Positions 13,085 through 13,929 of a DNA stretch of 13,929 nt are shown in pieces. The notes under the pieces were generated by a model. That model was not told where the DNA came from, did not search any database, and saw only the letters and a list, made by a program, of their open reading frames with translations. The first letter of the stretch is position 1. Each line of letters starts with the position of its first letter. Made by a program: the position numbers and the translations under genes. The stretch lies in NCBI RefSeq assembly GCF_000003605.2, contig NW_003149219.1, positions 1-13,929 of the forward strand, written 5' to 3'. The DNA comes from Saccoglossus kowalevskii (taxonomy: Eukaryota > Hemichordata > Enteropneusta > Harrimaniidae).

Positions 13085-13134
13085 TGATATATATTTATAC
13101 ACCACAACGGTAGTGCTTACTTTGTGTACATGTC
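13085..13134 (+). repeat. Terminal monomer, truncated at 50 of 61 bases
   Basis: The last unit matches the consensus perfectly from TGATAT through TGTACATGTC and then breaks off. The following AATTCACTACG only loosely resembles the expected ATTCC..CTG end. Unlike the left edge, it shows no decay before the break, so the right boundary is abrupt. TCAATT occurs at the breakpoint (13133-13138) and again 14 bases on (13147-13152). Confidence 0.9.
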
Positions 13135-13171
13135 AATTCACTACGTTCAATTACCCACCATAGACTCCGGT

Positions 13172-13196
13172 CAGTCAAAATGACTATTTTGAACTG
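13172..13196. repeat. Inverted repeat next to the array edge
   Basis: The arms TCAAAAT (13175-13181) and ATTTTGA (13186-13192) flank the loop GACT. With one bulged A at 13193 the stem extends by CAG/CTG, giving 10 paired bases. It is the first of three inverted repeats within about 140 bases. Confidence 0.7.
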
Positions 13197-13234
13197 TAGG
13201 CATTAATCAGCAATTCTGCCGGTGACGGAGAGAT

Positions 13235-13274
13235 AGAATCCAGGTCAGGGGAAGCCCCATGACCTCAAGATTCT
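13235..13274. repeat. 40-nt imperfect hairpin
   Basis: The arms pair in order AGAATC/GATTCT (6 bp), AGGTC/GACCT (5 bp), A/T and GGGG/CCCC (4 bp), around the loop AAG. That is 16 pairs with small bulges (C at 13241 opposite CAA at 13266-13268, and an extra A at 13259). It contains AGGTCA (13242-13247) and TGACCT (13260-13265) as an inverted pair. It could be a structured RNA element, a protein-binding palindrome or a short mobile-element relic; the sequence does not decide. Confidence 0.65.
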
Positions 13275-13282
13275 TTTACCCC

Positions 13283-13313
13283 TTACGTCACGAACCCACG
13301 TGACCGAGGTCAC
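13283..13313. promoter_or_regulatory. Candidate regulatory cluster: CRE-like site, E-box, perfect-arm palindrome
   Basis: TTACGTCA (13283-13290; TGACGTAA on the - strand) resembles a CRE/bZIP site. CACGTG (13297-13302) is a canonical E-box and overlaps a 14-bp palindrome, GTGACC-GA-GGTCAC (13300-13313). If the organism is an animal, bZIP, bHLH and nuclear-receptor proteins could bind here. If it is apicomplexan, which lacks most of these factors, the matches mean little. No transcription start can be placed. Confidence 0.3.
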
Positions 13314-13415
13314 CTGGCAGCGCCACAGGTAGCCGTCCTTCACTCTTAATTTCTCTCCGCCTCAAGTGGAGATGAAATCTAGCGAGCTCTGCTGGATCGC
13401 CTGCTTTTTTTCCTG

Positions 13416-13589
13416 TCAGGATTTATAGCTTGGGTTGTTGCCGCTGCTCGGCATCCGACATGGTAGCTGGTAGGATAAGTTTTCCTTGTCTTTTTTTACC
13501 CTCGTGTCGTTTTCCCCTTTGCGTGTAGTATTTTTCACAGCAAAGAAATCAAAATCCGGCGCCACTACGTAATCACATGTTGATTTCAT
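13416..13589 (-). CDS. Possible small ORF, 57 codons, unknown product
   Basis: The - strand reads from ATG (13589-13587) to TGA (13418-13416). The start sits in GCCGCCATGA, a very good initiation context for an animal gene. The predicted peptide is hydrophilic: it begins MKSTCDYVVAPDFDFF, has a Lys/Glu/Asp/Asn-rich middle, and ends in a Ser/Pro/Asn-rich tail. It has no signal peptide, membrane segment or motif I recognise. The strand is purine-rich, which lowers stop frequency, so an open frame of this length is not strong evidence. It could be a first coding exon, a small protein or chance. Confidence 0.2.
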   Translation of the reverse strand: MKSTCDYVVAPDFDFFAVKNTTRKGENDTRVKKDKENLSYQLPCRMPSSGNNPSYKS

Positions 13590-13741
13590 GGCGGCACCTT
13601 TTACAACTGTAATTCGTCTCCCTCATGCATGTCGTCTTTTATTTTTAATGTATTTAGCAATATATCGATGTGATGACAGCTCCTAGGCTCACTGCCTTTT
13701 TCTTCCGGTCTCCTCGTCTTTCGAGCCGACCGTACAGTGGT

Positions 13742-13927
13742 TTATTCAGAATCTACCAGCATAGAACCCGCATCCGAGATGCTGTCGTGGCTACGTGTGG
13801 TTTCCGGGTTTTTTTTGCGTGAAAGCGTGTTTTTTTTACTGGAGTTCTGAGGCCTGAGATTTTCTTTCAGAGCCATCAAAATCGCTGACACTGACCGCGT
13901 CACAGCAAGGTCGCGCGTCCAGTAAAC
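13742..13927 (-). CDS. Possible partial ORF or exon, open to the window edge
   Basis: On the - strand a frame is open for 61 codons from the right window edge to a TAA at 13744-13742, which overlaps an AATAAA hexamer. An internal ATG lies at 13876-13874. The downstream peptide begins MALKENLRPQNSSKKN and is rich in Ser, Lys, Asn and Asp, with no recognised domain. After the TAA the same frame is open for another 46 codons, to a TAA at 13603-13601. It might be the end of a gene lying to the right, or a decayed coding region. The purine-rich strand makes chance openness likely. Confidence 0.15.
   Translation of the reverse strand, partial: VYWTRDLAVTRSVSAILMALKENLRPQNSSKKNTLSRKKNPETTRSHDSISDAGSMLVDSE
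13809..13837 (+). repeat. T8-GCGTG-AAA-GCGTG-T8 element
   Basis: Two runs of eight Ts (13809-13816 and 13830-13837) bracket a direct repeat of GCGTG (13817-13821 and 13825-13829) separated by AAA. No function is known to me. It may be simple low-complexity sequence of an untranslated region or intron. Confidence 0.6.
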
Positions 13928-13929
13928 AA

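Larger units (their letters stand above)
12..13134 (+). repeat. 61-bp satellite array, about 215 tandem monomers
   Basis: The same 61-bp unit follows itself without spacers for 13.1 kb. Numbering from its TGA, the unit has an almost invariant AT core (TGATATATATTTATAC, 1-16), then CACAAC (19-24), GTAGT (26-30), CTT (32-34), TTG (38-40), a TGTACATGT block (41-49) and TTCC (52-55), and ends CTG (59-61). The consensus is about 34% GC (A17 C12 G9 T23). Recurrent variable sites are 18 (C/T), 25 (A/G), 31 (A/G), 35 (A/G), 37 (A/T/G), 43 (T/A), 46 (A/T), 48 (G/A), 56 (A/T/G), 57 (T/C) and 58 (A/G). The period is not a multiple of three. On the - strand stops lie in all three phases of each monomer, and on the + strand TGA (1) and TAG (27) close every frame within a few units, so the array is non-coding. 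Period and boundaries come from direct counting; the copy number assumes the assembly is correct. Confidence 0.99.
13135..13929. other. Non-repetitive right flank, no confident gene
   Basis: This 795-bp stretch is unrelated to the satellite and clearly richer in GC. The + strand is pyrimidine-biased, with T runs of 7-8 at 13405-13411, 13491-13497, 13809-13816 and 13830-13837. No + strand ORF with a start codon exceeds about 32 codons. Open frames are longer on the - strand, partly because that strand is purine-rich and stop codons begin with T. TGCATG (13626-13631) and CGTCTC (13615-13620, GAGACG on the - strand) resemble promoter motifs described in Toxoplasma, but such short words also occur by chance. 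The stretch could be a promoter or untranslated region, an intron, or a mobile-element remnant. Confidence 0.7.

Noticed and set aside
12-13134. CRISPR array
   Set aside because: The repeats are directly contiguous, and the whole 61-bp unit is conserved with no unique spacers.
12-13134. Protein-coding tandem repeat
   Set aside because: The 61-bp period shifts frame each unit. Stops on the - strand occur in all phases within one monomer, and TGA/TAG stop every + frame within about three units.
12-13134. Centromere call
   Set aside because: Higher-order structure is compatible with a centromere, but nothing in the sequence, such as a recognised CENP-B box or chromosomal context, shows it.
13401-13475. 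Exon between a pyrimidine-tract acceptor (AG at 13418-13419) and a GTAGGA donor (13470)
   Set aside because: The acceptor looks plausible but the donor is weak, and no reading frame continues across it; a similar acceptor-like tract at about 13870 is also unsupported.
13460-13528. Short + strand ORF of 22 codons
   Set aside because: It is too short, pyrimidine-tract derived and has no recognisable product; the frame is open for 50 codons only without a start.
13588-13686. + strand ORF of 32 codons beginning MAAPFTT
   Set aside because: It is short, has a weak start context and overlaps the start of the - strand ORF; nothing supports coding.
13636-13746. Polyadenylation signals (AATAAA on the - strand at 13638-13643 and 13741-13746)
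   Set aside because: These are single hexamers in AT-rich sequence with no confident gene upstream, so they were not annotated separately.
13135-13929. tRNA or rRNA gene
   Set aside because: No T-loop or anticodon-arm pattern and no rRNA-like conserved block was seen on either strand.

Overview
The window is almost entirely one satellite DNA array. A 61-bp AT-rich monomer is repeated head to tail from about position 12 to 13134. Tracking the repeat phase gives about 215 monomers: a degenerate first unit (22-80), 213 units between 81 and 13084, and a last unit that breaks off after 50 bases at 13134. Nothing is inserted in the array. Over 13 kb the phase drifts by only +11 bases, all accounted for by eight one-T insertions, two one-C insertions and one one-A insertion; the first monomer lacks two bases. 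The array has stops in both directions and no protein-coding potential.

The monomers fall into subtypes defined by about a dozen variable positions, and these subtypes occur in fixed orders. The left part (about 500-2280) repeats a cassette built on a GCATTG subtype followed by an ACATATC subtype. The right part (about 3250-12900) is built from a different set (CCTTGCTG plus an extra T, TACATCAC, ACGTTG, CCGTACTG). Tandem multimers of 6 and 7 monomers, a pair of 9-monomer blocks one monomer apart, and a 9-monomer block copied about 6.2 kb away show repeated block amplification rather than single-unit slippage.

Positions 13135-13929 are non-repetitive, higher in GC, and rich in pyrimidine tracts on the + strand. 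They hold three inverted repeats close to the array edge, an E-box/CRE-like cluster, and several open frames on the - strand. The best of those is 57 codons with a good initiation context. None can be called a gene with confidence.

The source is very probably eukaryotic: a long satellite, intron-like pyrimidine tracts ending in AG, and no bacterial gene organisation. Composition and small motifs in the flank (T-runs, TGCATG, GAGACG) remind me of coccidian apicomplexans such as Toxoplasma or Neospora, but an invertebrate animal is also possible. I did not recognise the satellite as a named family. No CRISPR array, RNA gene, recognisable transposase or other known system was found.
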